From: Candidatus Binatia bacterium
GTDB lineage: Bacteria; Desulfobacterota; Binatia; Bin18
NCBI GenBank assembly: GCA_022820725.1
Contig: JAJEFA010000007.1
Span: forward strand, 157,215 to 221,214
DNA: 64,000 nucleotides
Direction of reading: 5' to 3'
The notes beneath the pieces are model-generated. The model had not been told where the DNA came from and did not search any database. It saw only the letters and a program-made list of their open reading frames with translations. Below are positions 1-8,430 of this stretch, in pieces; within the stretch, counting starts at the first letter, position 1, and each line of letters starts with the position of its first letter. The position numbers and the translations under genes are program-made.

Positions 1-749
1 ACGGCCCGTACGGCTGGTTGGAAAACTATGACCCTAACTGGACACCCAATACCACCGATGCCGCGAGTCATCGCTACGCCTTTGGCAAACAGCCCCAGAT
101 TGCCCATTGGAATCTGGTCCAGCTTGCCAACGCCCTCTACCCCCTGATTGAACAGACGGAACCGCTGGTAGAGGCGTTGAACAGCTATGGGCAGGAATTC
201 GAGTCGTGCTGGCAGGCCATGATGACCCACAAACTGGGGCTTCAAGCCTTCAAGCCCGACCTGGACGACACTCTGTTCGGCGGCCTGCTGGAAATTCTGC
301 AACTGGCCGAGACCGACATGACCATCTTCTATCGGCGGTTGGCAAGCCTCGATCTCGACGCCAAACCCGCAGACCAGATCGACGACGCCACCCTGATAGA
401 ACCGCTACTGGACGCCTATTACGTCCCGGAGCAGCTAACCCCGGAGACAACGGCCCGCATCGCCGCGTGGCTGCGCCGCTATCACGACCGGGTGAGGGAA
501 GATGGAACGGATAACGAGGCACGCCGGAAACGGATGAATGCGGTCAACCCGAAATATGTGCTGCGCAACTATCTCGCTCAGCTCGCTATCGACAAGGCCG
601 AGCAAGGCGATCCCTCCATGGTACACGACTTGCTGGAACTCCTCCGCCATCCCTATGATGAACAACCAGACAAAGAAGCCTACGCCCAAAAACGGCCCGA
701 CTGGGCTCGTCAGCGTCCCGGCTGTTCCATGCTGTCGTGCAGTTCATGA
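1..749 (+). CDS. selO: Protein adenylyltransferase SelO (C-terminal part)
   Basis: The frame is open from base 3, so the gene begins before the window and only about 248 C-terminal residues are seen. SelO (YdiU, UPF0061) has a protein-kinase-like fold but transfers AMP from ATP to protein hydroxyl groups. It is recognised from the stretch YGPYGWLENYDPNWTPNTTD, the NPKYVLRNYLAQ segment and the ending RPGCSMLSCSS. The third-last residue is the conserved cysteine that is selenocysteine in animal SelO, so this copy is the Cys form. The catalytic pseudokinase residues lie outside the window. The next gene starts 34 bases downstream on the same strand and may be cotranscribed. Confidence 0.93.
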   Translation, partial: GPYGWLENYDPNWTPNTTDAASHRYAFGKQPQIAHWNLVQLANALYPLIEQTEPLVEALNSYGQEFESCWQAMMTHKLGLQAFKPDLDDTLFGGLLEILQLAETDMTIFYRRLASLDLDAKPADQIDDATLIEPLLDAYYVPEQLTPETTARIAAWLRRYHDRVREDGTDNEARRKRMNAVNPKYVLRNYLAQLAIDKAEQGDPSMVHDLLELLRHPYDEQPDKEAYAQKRPDWARQRPGCSMLSCSS

Positions 750-783
750 CAATGGATCAGGAGAAATTCAGAAGGAGAGAGCA

Positions 784-1680
784 ATGGCACATCTGACAAC
801 CCTCTCGGCAACGGCGGACACCGCGGATATCCTCCCGATCATTGAAAAGGACGGGGCGGTTATCCTGAAGGATATGCTCGCCCCTGCCGAGGTCGATGGG
901 GTGCTGAGCGAAACCGGACCGTATATCGAAGCCACGCGCAACGGCCAGGACCCTTTCGTCGGTCTCCAGACCACGCGCACGGGCGCGCTGGTGGCCCGCT
1001 CACCGGCGTGTCGTGACCTGGTCACCAATCAGTCGGTGCTCAGCACCGCTCAGACCTTTCTGGCGCCCTACTGCTCCCGCATTCAACTCCATCTCGGTCA
1101 GATTATTCGCATCCGGCCCGGCCAGCCCAAGCAGGCGATTCACCGTGACCGCTGGGCCTGGGGAACCTATCTGAAAGGCATCGAGCCCCAGTTCAACACC
1201 ATGTGGGCACTGACCGACTTTACCCGTGAAAACGGCGCAACCCGGGTTATTCCGGGCAGTCCGGACTGGCCGGATGGACGCCGGGCGGACAAGGACGAAA
1301 TTGCCCAGGCTGAGATGACGCGCGGCTCGGTACTGCTGTATACCGGCTCGGTCTTGCATGCCGCAGGCGCGAACGATTCGGACGACGACCGGGTCGGCTT
1401 GAATATCACCTACTCGCTGGCCTGGCTGCGCCAGGAGGAAAACCAGTACCTGTCCTGTCCGCCCGAGATCGCAAAAACCTTATCAACCGAATTGCAGGAC
1501 CTGCTCGGCTATACGCTGGGGAGCTACGCCCTAGGCTATTACACGCCACCGCTGCCACCGGGGGAAGGGCCCGAGTCCATCGGACCGCAATACGCCCTGG
1601 GCCGTGAGCAAGACGGAGAAGGCCTGGGCAGCGCAGAGCTGCGCCAGGAAATCCAAAACGCAACGGGGAGTAAGATCTAA
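784..1680 (+). CDS. Phytanoyl-CoA dioxygenase (PhyH) family oxygenase
   Basis: A 298-residue Fe(II)/2-oxoglutarate-dependent oxygenase of the PhyH family, which hydroxylates acyl-CoAs or small secondary metabolites. The iron triad is visible as H120-R-D122 (motif IHRDRWAWG) and a distal H192 in SVLHAAGAND; R203 (DDRVGL) is positioned to bind 2-oxoglutarate. The frame is open further upstream, overlapping selO, but the ATG at 784 follows a GAAGGAGAGA ribosome site, so the start is set there. The substrate cannot be read from the sequence. An epoxide-hydrolase-like gene follows 64 bases later on the same strand. Confidence 0.85.
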   Translation: MAHLTTLSATADTADILPIIEKDGAVILKDMLAPAEVDGVLSETGPYIEATRNGQDPFVGLQTTRTGALVARSPACRDLVTNQSVLSTAQTFLAPYCSRIQLHLGQIIRIRPGQPKQAIHRDRWAWGTYLKGIEPQFNTMWALTDFTRENGATRVIPGSPDWPDGRRADKDEIAQAEMTRGSVLLYTGSVLHAAGANDSDDDRVGLNITYSLAWLRQEENQYLSCPPEIAKTLSTELQDLLGYTLGSYALGYYTPPLPPGEGPESIGPQYALGREQDGEGLGSAELRQEIQNATGSKI

Positions 1681-1744
1681 TTGGTTTGCCAGTCATCGCA
1701 AGCGAACCCTTTTATAGAAGCTTATCAACCTTGAGGAGCGAGGC

Positions 1745-2698
1745 ATGATCGATCGCAATTTTGAGATGATTCACACAAACGGCGTCCGGCTGCGGACCGT
1801 TGTGGAAGGCGATGGACCGCTGGTGATTCTACTTCACGGCTGGCCGCAGTGCTGGTATCTGTGGCGGCACCAGATTGACCCGCTCGTGGCTGCGGGCTAT
1901 CGCGTCGCCGTGCCCGACCAACGCGGCTATGGCGGCAGTGAGTGTCCCCCCAACGTCTCGGATTACAATATTCGCACGCTGGCCGCCGATGTGGCCGGTA
2001 TCGCCCCGGCCCTGGGCTATGATGAATTCACGCTCATCGGCCATGACTGGGGCTGCGTTGTGGCCTGGAATACCGCCCTGCTCCACGAGGAGAGCTGTAC
2101 AGCCGTTATGGGCCTGTCCGTTCCCTTTTGGCGCATGACGGAGGCCGCAGTGAATCCGCCGGGCATGGACGACCAATTCTGGTATATCCGCTACTTTCAG
2201 GAAGAGGGCCGGGTGGAAGCCGAGCTTGAAAAGGATTTGGAGCGCAGCCTGCGTATCCTGTATTACGGGCTCTGCGCCGACGCGCCGGCGCAGAGCTGGA
2301 TGAAGCAACTAGAGCACCCCAGGTCGAGCGGCTTGCTGGACGCGCTGCCCGAGCCGAAGCAGTTGCCAAGCTGGCTCACGCCGGAAGACCTCGACTATTA
2401 CGTCGAGCAGTACCGGACGAGCGGTTTCCGAGGGCCGGTGAACTGGTACCGCAATATCCCGACGAATAATGGCATTACGCCCGAGCTCGAAGGCAAGAAA
2501 TTCTCCCAGCCTGCGGCCTTTGTTGCCGGGGCGGCGGACGATGTCCTGCTCTACGATCCCAACTGGCGCGCCACGTTTCCAGACGCGTTTAAAGACCTGC
2601 GCTTTCTCGAAATCATCGAAGGCGCCGGGCATTGGGTGCAGGCGGAAAAGCCGCAGGAAACAACTGCGTGCATCCTGCGCTTTTTGCGCGGCCTGTAG
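1745..2698 (+). CDS. Alpha/beta hydrolase, epoxide hydrolase-like
   Basis: A 317-residue alpha/beta-hydrolase of the soluble epoxide hydrolase/haloalkane dehalogenase branch. HGWP (31-34) is the oxyanion motif that marks epoxide hydrolases. The nucleophile is Asp101 in GHDWG, and the catalytic His is about 296 in GAGHWVQAEKP, near the usual position from the C-terminus. Between them is a cap region containing several tyrosines (WYIRYF, YYVEQY), as expected if two cap Tyr residues protonate the epoxide. A GAGGAGCGAGGC ribosome site precedes the ATG. It probably acts on a small cytosolic epoxide; the true substrate is unknown. It converges with the GST gene on the other strand. Confidence 0.85.
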   Translation: MIDRNFEMIHTNGVRLRTVVEGDGPLVILLHGWPQCWYLWRHQIDPLVAAGYRVAVPDQRGYGGSECPPNVSDYNIRTLAADVAGIAPALGYDEFTLIGHDWGCVVAWNTALLHEESCTAVMGLSVPFWRMTEAAVNPPGMDDQFWYIRYFQEEGRVEAELEKDLERSLRILYYGLCADAPAQSWMKQLEHPRSSGLLDALPEPKQLPSWLTPEDLDYYVEQYRTSGFRGPVNWYRNIPTNNGITPELEGKKFSQPAAFVAGAADDVLLYDPNWRATFPDAFKDLRFLEIIEGAGHWVQAEKPQETTACILRFLRGL

Positions 2699-2718
2699 AA
2701 CGGAGTGTCTGCGTCAGA

Positions 2719-3333
2719 CTATTTGCCAACCGCCTTGGCCCGCTCAAGCGAGGGCCGGGCATAGCAGGCCTCTGTCCAACGCTTCACGTTGGCGTAGGCC
2801 GAATAGTCGAATTTCACCATCGAGAGCAGCATCATCACTCCGGAGACGTTAAGATCGGCGATGCTAAAGGCGTCACCGACCAGCCAGTCTCTTTTGGCCA
2901 AGGTGTCATCAAGCACCTTCAAGGGTCGGGCCAGCGTTTTCTCGGCAGCGGCGAGAACCGCCGCGTTCCGCTTCTCCTCAGGCGTAAAAAACTTTTGGAC
3001 TACGATGTCCATCTGTGGCGGCTCAATCTCGGTCATGACCCACACACTCCATTGCCAGACCAGGGCTTCATCGGCAGGATTACTGGGGTAGAGATCGCCA
3101 CCGTAGGTTTTGGCCAAATAGAGGTTGATCGCCATGGACTCAAACAGGGTCACATCACCATCTTGTAAGGCGGGAATGCGACCGTTTGGATTCACTGCCA
3201 GATACTCCGGCGTTTTCGACTCGTCCATGAAATTGACCGAGACGTGCTCATACTCAACGCCCACTTCCTCAATCGCCCACATTGAACGTATCGCCCGCGA
3301 GCCAGAAATCCCGTACAGCTTTGGTTTTGCCAT
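2719..3333 (-). CDS. Glutathione S-transferase family protein
   Basis: A 204-residue cytosolic GST. The N-terminal thioredoxin-like domain has KLYGISGSRAIRS, with serines that could activate the glutathione thiol. It also has the cis-proline loop NPNGRIPAL and the glutathione-binding ESMAINLYL. The remainder (from about residue 85) is the all-helical C-terminal domain. GSTs conjugate glutathione to electrophiles or isomerise such adducts. Placement beside an epoxide-hydrolase-like gene suggests handling of electrophilic intermediates, but the two genes are convergent and not one operon. The start is the ATG at 3333, preceded on its strand by AAAGGAACGCAAGC. Confidence 0.88.
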   Translation of the reverse strand: MAKPKLYGISGSRAIRSMWAIEEVGVEYEHVSVNFMDESKTPEYLAVNPNGRIPALQDGDVTLFESMAINLYLAKTYGGDLYPSNPADEALVWQWSVWVMTEIEPPQMDIVVQKFFTPEEKRNAAVLAAAEKTLARPLKVLDDTLAKRDWLVGDAFSIADLNVSGVMMLLSMVKFDYSAYANVKRWTEACYARPSLERAKAVGK

Positions 3334-3474
3334 GCTTGCGTTCCTTTCCGTTGCTTTTTACCGAGGCGTATCATTTTATCCGCTCAACGTCTGCCCGGTG
3401 GTACGCCCATACGCGGACCTACGACAGCGACCCGACAATCTGGTATATCGATATGTCAGTAAAGGAGACACCTC

Positions 3475-4056
3475 ATGAGTCAGGTCCGAGATGAAGTCCT
3501 CGCAGCCAACGCCGCCTACGCCAAGGATTTTGGTAAGAAAGCCGACTTGCCAGCCCCACCGGGTAGACGTTTTGCCATTCTGACCTGTATGGACGCGCGG
3601 CTCGATCCCGCCAAATGTGCCGGCCTGGCGGAGGGCGATGCGCATGTGATCCGTAACGCGGGCGGGCGGGCGAGTGACGACGCCATCCGCTCCTTCGTCA
3701 TTTCGTACAAACTGCTGGGGACGCGAGAGTGGTTTGTGATTCATCACACCCAGTGTGGTATGGCGACCTTCACCGACGAGGTGATGCGCGGCCTTCTCGC
3801 CAGCAGCTTGCAGACCGCCACAATGGGCGCTTCAGGCTGGCAGGACTCCGGCGAGGGACCTGGTTCAACAGAGGGGAGCTATATCGATTGGCTGACGATC
3901 TCCGACAGCACAAAAAGTCTGGTCGAGGACGTGACGCGCATCCGCAATCATCCCCTGGTCCCCGGCGATATCCCCATTTACGGCTATATCTACGATGTCA
4001 AAACGGGTAGGCTCGAAGAAGTACCTGAGGCAACGGAAGCAGGAAAAGTTCCTTAA
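3475..4056 (+). CDS. Beta-class carbonic anhydrase
   Basis: A 193-residue beta-carbonic anhydrase, which interconverts CO2 and bicarbonate using one zinc per subunit. Zinc ligands are visible as C38, H91 and C94 (TCMDARLDP and IHHTQCGM), with the D40-R42 dyad that gates ligand access. The short form resembles those of actinobacteria and other bacteria. A strong AAAGGAGACACCTC ribosome site precedes the ATG. Its TAA overlaps the ATG of the following DMFase beta-like gene by one base, so the two are translationally coupled. This may mean that bicarbonate supply or CO2 removal accompanies the coupled hydrolase, but that is only an inference. Confidence 0.92.
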   Translation: MSQVRDEVLAANAAYAKDFGKKADLPAPPGRRFAILTCMDARLDPAKCAGLAEGDAHVIRNAGGRASDDAIRSFVISYKLLGTREWFVIHHTQCGMATFTDEVMRGLLASSLQTATMGASGWQDSGEGPGSTEGSYIDWLTISDSTKSLVEDVTRIRNHPLVPGDIPIYGYIYDVKTGRLEEVPEATEAGKVP

Positions 4057-6230
4057 TGGACGATCCCGAGCACATCAAGACCATTACCGGCTACTGTGAA
4101 CCGCTCTCACTCCGCGCCGGGGAAGCAATCCGCTGTATGGCCTCCAGCCATACGCCCGGCCCTGCCCGACTCGATCTCGTCCGTATTATCTGTGGCGACC
4201 CAACCCGGAGTGGACCCGGTTTCAAAGAAATAGAGGTACCGAGCGATCTGCCCGCCGAGGTCGTGCTTACTGAACAGTGTTTACGGCCTGGCTCTTACGG
4301 CGAAGTCGATTTGTCGGGTCTCTCGGTCACACGACAGATAAAATTCACGGTTCACGTCCTTGCGACGCAACCGGACCAAGATCAGACCCTGTTTTCGGTC
4401 GTCGGTGAATCCGGACCGATGCTGGTGCTGAGGCTATCGGACAAACGTCTTGTGACTCGTATTGGGAAAACCGAGCTGATCCTGCGTGAGCAGCCTCTCC
4501 AGACCAAGCGCTGGTACCAAGTTGAAATCGCCGCAGACCTGAAAGACGGCGTTGTTACGGGCACCCTCACCCCGCAGCCAAGTCGTTCACCCGGTCAGGA
4601 CGTGTTTGAGCGATTCGAGCCCCATACCACAAGCGCTGCAATCGGCAACACATCAACGGGACAGCTTCACCGTTGTTTGTTCGCGGCTTCATCTGACGGC
4701 GATCGTTTCGACGGTCGCCTTGCCAGACCCGTGCTGACCCTTGATGCGACGACCCTGGAATGGGACTTCTCCAAAGACATGGAAGGGAAGCAGATCGTTG
4801 ACGGCAGTGGTCATGAACGCCACGGCCTCCTCCATCAGCTTCCCGCGCGGGCGGTCACGGGCCCCGATTGGGACGGCCGTTATCACGCCTGGACAGCTAT
4901 GCCATCGCATTATGACGCCATTCATTTTCATAGTGACGATTTGTATGACGCCGGCTGGCCGGTCACCACAGAGCTGAATCTACCGGCCGCTCTTGCCAGC
5001 GGCATCTATGCCTTTCGCTTACGAACCGCTCATGGCCAGGATCGGATACCGTTTTTCGTTCGTCCCGCCCAGTATGCACCAACGGCTGACGTCGCCCTGC
5101 TCATGTCCTCCTGCACCTATATGGCCTACGCCAATCACCGGATGCTGTTTGAAGGCGCAGACTTTATCGCTACGCGCTCCCGCCTGCGTCCTGAGCACGA
5201 ATACCTGCGCCACCATCCCGAAGTTGGTCGATCTACGTACGAGAAACACACGGATGGCAGCGGCGTCATGTTCAGTTCTCGACGCCGCCCGGTTCTCCAA
5301 CTCCGGCCCGGTGCGGACGGTTGGAATTTCACCCCGGATACGGACATTAACGCCTTCCTCGATCATCTCCAGGTTGGTCACGATATTCTCGCAGACGAAG
5401 ATGTCCATGCCGAAGGGATTGACGCGCTGACTCCGTACCGGGTCATTGTGACCGGGACTCATCCAGAGTATTGGTCAACCCGGATGCTCGATGCCCTTGA
5501 AGAATGGCTGCGGCGTGGTGGACGATTGATGTATCTCGGCGGCAACGGACTTTATTGGCGTGTCGCGCTGAGCGACGCCTGGCCTGGGGCAGTTGAATTA
5601 CGGCGGGCTGAGGACGGCGTGCGCAACTGGCAAACCGAACCGGGAGAGTCTTACCACGCCTTTACCGGTGAGTACGGCGGCTTGTGGCGGCGTTTAGGCC
5701 GGACGCCGAATACCCTCGTGGGAGTCGGCTTTGCCGCACAGGGATTCAAACGAGCCATCGGCTATAAGCGCAGTCCCGAGAGCTATACCTCTCGGGCCGC
5801 GTGGATCTTTGAAGGCGTGACGGATGAAGCGATTGGCACCTCAGGGCTCGGCGGCGGTGCGGCCGGTCAGGAGGTTGACCGCTATAGCCAAACGCTGGGT
5901 TCCCCCGCCCACGCGCTTATCCTCGCTTCCGCAACGGAGTTTGGGCCTGACATGACCCGGACCAAAGAAGAGCTCCAGGCGTCGACCATCGTGCCCTCCC
6001 CCGATCCGGTCATCCGGGCAGACCTGGTATTTTTTGAGACCCCGGCCGGTGGGGCCGTGTTTTCCGTTGGCTCGATTTCGTGGTTTGGTGCGCTTGCTCG
6101 CAACGGCTATGACAACGACATCGCTCAGATTACGGCCAATGTGGTGCGTCGCTTTGCCGATCCGGCCCCCTTCGCTCTACCGGAATCCGGTTCGCCTGAG
6201 CAGGGAGAAGCTCCTGAGTCGTTGCTCTAA
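4056..6230 (+). CDS. N,N-dimethylformamidase beta subunit-like protein (paralog 1)
   Basis: A 724-residue protein. An N-terminal beta domain (GYCEPLSLRAGEAIR, GPGFKEIEV) is followed by a LamG/concanavalin-like region at roughly 85-240, and then the large C-terminal domain of the DMFase large subunit. The active-site signature is VTGTHPEYW, with H469 and E471; E is one of the ligands of the mononuclear iron in characterised dimethylformamidase. Downstream LMYLGGNGLYWRV and the GGLWRRLGRTP segment also fit. DMFase cleaves N,N-dimethylformamide to dimethylamine and formate, but family members may act on other amides. No small alpha subunit is adjacent. A second copy lies at 36392-38623. It is coupled to the carbonic anhydrase upstream, and a flavin oxidoreductase begins 14 bases downstream. 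Confidence 0.82.
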   Translation: MDDPEHIKTITGYCEPLSLRAGEAIRCMASSHTPGPARLDLVRIICGDPTRSGPGFKEIEVPSDLPAEVVLTEQCLRPGSYGEVDLSGLSVTRQIKFTVHVLATQPDQDQTLFSVVGESGPMLVLRLSDKRLVTRIGKTELILREQPLQTKRWYQVEIAADLKDGVVTGTLTPQPSRSPGQDVFERFEPHTTSAAIGNTSTGQLHRCLFAASSDGDRFDGRLARPVLTLDATTLEWDFSKDMEGKQIVDGSGHERHGLLHQLPARAVTGPDWDGRYHAWTAMPSHYDAIHFHSDDLYDAGWPVTTELNLPAALASGIYAFRLRTAHGQDRIPFFVRPAQYAPTADVALLMSSCTYMAYANHRMLFEGADFIATRSRLRPEHEYLRHHPEVGRSTYEKHTDGSGVMFSSRRRPVLQLRPGADGWNFTPDTDINAFLDHLQVGHDILADEDVHAEGIDALTPYRVIVTGTHPEYWSTRMLDALEEWLRRGGRLMYLGGNGLYWRVALSDAWPGAVELRRAEDGVRNWQTEPGESYHAFTGEYGGLWRRLGRTPNTLVGVGFAAQGFKRAIGYKRSPESYTSRAAWIFEGVTDEAIGTSGLGGGAAGQEVDRYSQTLGSPAHALILASATEFGPDMTRTKEELQASTIVPSPDPVIRADLVFFETPAGGAVFSVGSISWFGALARNGYDNDIAQITANVVRRFADPAPFALPESGSPEQGEAPESLL

Positions 6231-6244
6231 TAAGGAGGGAACAG

Positions 6245-8311
6245 ATGAGCACGTCGGCACAACAATCAACAAGCCCCGAGCTGTCACGTGTGTGGGAACC
6301 GTTGCAGCTTGGCAATCTCACGCTGCGAAATCGGATTCTGCAACCCGCCCACAGCTCGCAGCACGGCGATCCTCGCGATCATGTTTTCTCTGACCGACAG
6401 ATCGCGTATTTTCGTGAGCGCGCCAAAGGGGGCGTGGCGCTGTGCATTACCGAAACTGTTGCGGCCGCCCGGAGCGCGCTGGGTTCGTTTTTCCATATCG
6501 TTGATGTCTGGAGCGAGAGGTGTATTCCATCCATGACGAAGCTGGCCGACGCCGTACATCAGCATGACGCCAAGATTTTTGTCCAGCTCGCCTCAATGGG
6601 CGTCCATGATCGTGGCCGGATGTTCATCGACCGCAACAAGCCCATCTGGGGGGCGTCGCGTATCCCCTCGGTCGTACACAATGAAATCCCCCTCGTGATG
6701 GGGCCTGACGAGCTCTCTGAATTAGCGCGCGACTTTGGACAGTCGGCGGCCAACGTCAAGCGGGCCGGGCTTGATGGGGTTGAGTTGCACGGGGCGCATA
6801 GTTACGGCCTGGGCCAGTTTATGAGTCCGACCTACAATAAGCGCGACGACGCCTACGGCGGGACACCGGCCAAGCGTTGTCAACTGCTCATCGAGTGCGC
6901 CGGGCAAGTGCGTGAGCGGGTCGGGCCTGACTTTGTGGTGGGGGTCCGGCTGTCGTGGGACGAATTCCTTGGCCCCGAGGGCGGAATTACCCCGGAGCAG
7001 GCAGAAGAACAGGTCGAGGTGCTGGCGGCGACCGGCTTGTTTGATTTCTTCAACATCTCGGCCGGGGGCTATCACACGCTCCATCTGGCGCTGCCCAGCA
7101 TGGAAGGGGACGAGCCGGATGGCTGGCTCGCGCCGTTCAGCAAACGCGCCAAAAAAATCGTGGGCGACCGTGGCAAGGTCTTTGTTGTGGGGAAGGTCCG
7201 CGATCTTCACACGGCTGAAGCCATATTGGAAGACGACGCGGCAGACATGGTCGCGATGGCCAGACAGCTTCTGACCGACCCCTTTACGGTGAAAAAGACG
7301 CGCGAAGGTCGCGAACACGAAATCATCCGCTGCAACCGATGTAATGAATGCGGCGCGCGGCTGTTTGAACACCGCGAACTCATCTGTACCCTGAATCCAA
7401 TCAGCGGCAGAGAAGCCTACTGGGGAGAGGGTTCACTGCAGAACGTCCCGGAGGCGGACCAGAAGCATATTGTGGTTATCGGCGGCGGGCCCGCTGGGAT
7501 GAAAGCCGCGGCGGTTGCCGCCAAGCGCGGGCACGCGGTCACCTTGCTTGAACGCGCCGACCGGTTAGGCGGCCATTTGCGCGTGCTGGAACAACTGCCG
7601 GGCCTGACCGCCTGGTCGATTGCGATCGACAACCTGGAGCGAGAGATCGAAAATGCGGGGGTCGAGGTCCAGTGTGGCGTTGAGGTCACACCGCAATCAC
7701 TGCGACATATCGAGGCATCCAGCGTTGTGGTTGCAACCGGCGCCTCTTACGAACGCACCGGCCAGAGCCTCTATCGTCCCGAGCGCCAAATCATTCCCGG
7801 AACTGATCTCCCCCACGTGCTTGATGTTGGTACGGCAACCAAGCGGGTCCTCGAAGACACCCAGGCGCTCGGCTCGCGCGTTCTCATCCTGGATGAAACG
7901 GGTGGCCATTTGCCTTTTGCCCTGGCCCAGGTGCTGGCCAAAGCAGGGGTCGAGGTCGAGGTTCTCAGCCCGCGCATGTTTGCCGGCGAACGCCTCTTTC
8001 GCAACCTGGATATCATGTATATCTTCCCGAGGCTGAAGAAGCTGGGTATCCAGATTACCCAGCAATATTTTGTCGAAGCGATCCGTCCTGGCGAAGTCGA
8101 TGTGTATGATATCTGGGTCGGGCCGGAAGTGCTGGAAACCCGCGAGCGGATCGATAGCGTAGTGATGTCGATTCTTCGCGCGCCCAACGACGCACTCTAT
8201 ATTGCGGCCAAAGGCTCCTTCCCGGAAGTCGTCAGAATCGGCGATGTGGCTGCCCCGCGAGATGTGACGGCCGCCATTTTTGATGGCGAGGAATGTGGTC
8301 GCGAACTGTAG
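6245..8311 (+). CDS. NADH:flavin oxidoreductase / 2,4-dienoyl-CoA reductase-like
   Basis: A 688-residue enzyme of the FadH/trimethylamine dehydrogenase family. Residues 1-350 form an Old Yellow Enzyme TIM barrel (LGNLTLRNRI; GVELHGAHSYGLGQFMSP). The 4Fe-4S cluster cysteines are C362, C365, C368 and about C381 (RCNRCNECG...ICTLNP). From about 410 there is an FAD/NAD(P) domain starting IVVIGGGPAGMKAAA. Electrons would pass from NAD(P)H through FAD and the Fe-S cluster to FMN. Substrate could be a dienoyl-CoA, an enone or a methylated amine; dimethylamine would be a tempting partner to the DMFase-like gene just upstream, but this is speculation. A TAAGGAGGGAACAG ribosome site precedes the ATG. 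Confidence 0.88.
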   Translation: MSTSAQQSTSPELSRVWEPLQLGNLTLRNRILQPAHSSQHGDPRDHVFSDRQIAYFRERAKGGVALCITETVAAARSALGSFFHIVDVWSERCIPSMTKLADAVHQHDAKIFVQLASMGVHDRGRMFIDRNKPIWGASRIPSVVHNEIPLVMGPDELSELARDFGQSAANVKRAGLDGVELHGAHSYGLGQFMSPTYNKRDDAYGGTPAKRCQLLIECAGQVRERVGPDFVVGVRLSWDEFLGPEGGITPEQAEEQVEVLAATGLFDFFNISAGGYHTLHLALPSMEGDEPDGWLAPFSKRAKKIVGDRGKVFVVGKVRDLHTAEAILEDDAADMVAMARQLLTDPFTVKKTREGREHEIIRCNRCNECGARLFEHRELICTLNPISGREAYWGEGSLQNVPEADQKHIVVIGGGPAGMKAAAVAAKRGHAVTLLERADRLGGHLRVLEQLPGLTAWSIAIDNLEREIENAGVEVQCGVEVTPQSLRHIEASSVVVATGASYERTGQSLYRPERQIIPGTDLPHVLDVGTATKRVLEDTQALGSRVLILDETGGHLPFALAQVLAKAGVEVEVLSPRMFAGERLFRNLDIMYIFPRLKKLGIQITQQYFVEAIRPGEVDVYDIWVGPEVLETRERIDSVVMSILRAPNDALYIAAKGSFPEVVRIGDVAAPRDVTAAIFDGEECGREL

Positions 8312-8430
8312 GTTGCCAGAACGAAGGAACTCGACAGCAGTCCCGACGCGCAGCGAACGTGTTTAGCCAAGAACCCTCCAGACCCTAGCCCTCGGCCTGG
8401 AGAAAACCAAGAGTAAAGGACGATTACACT

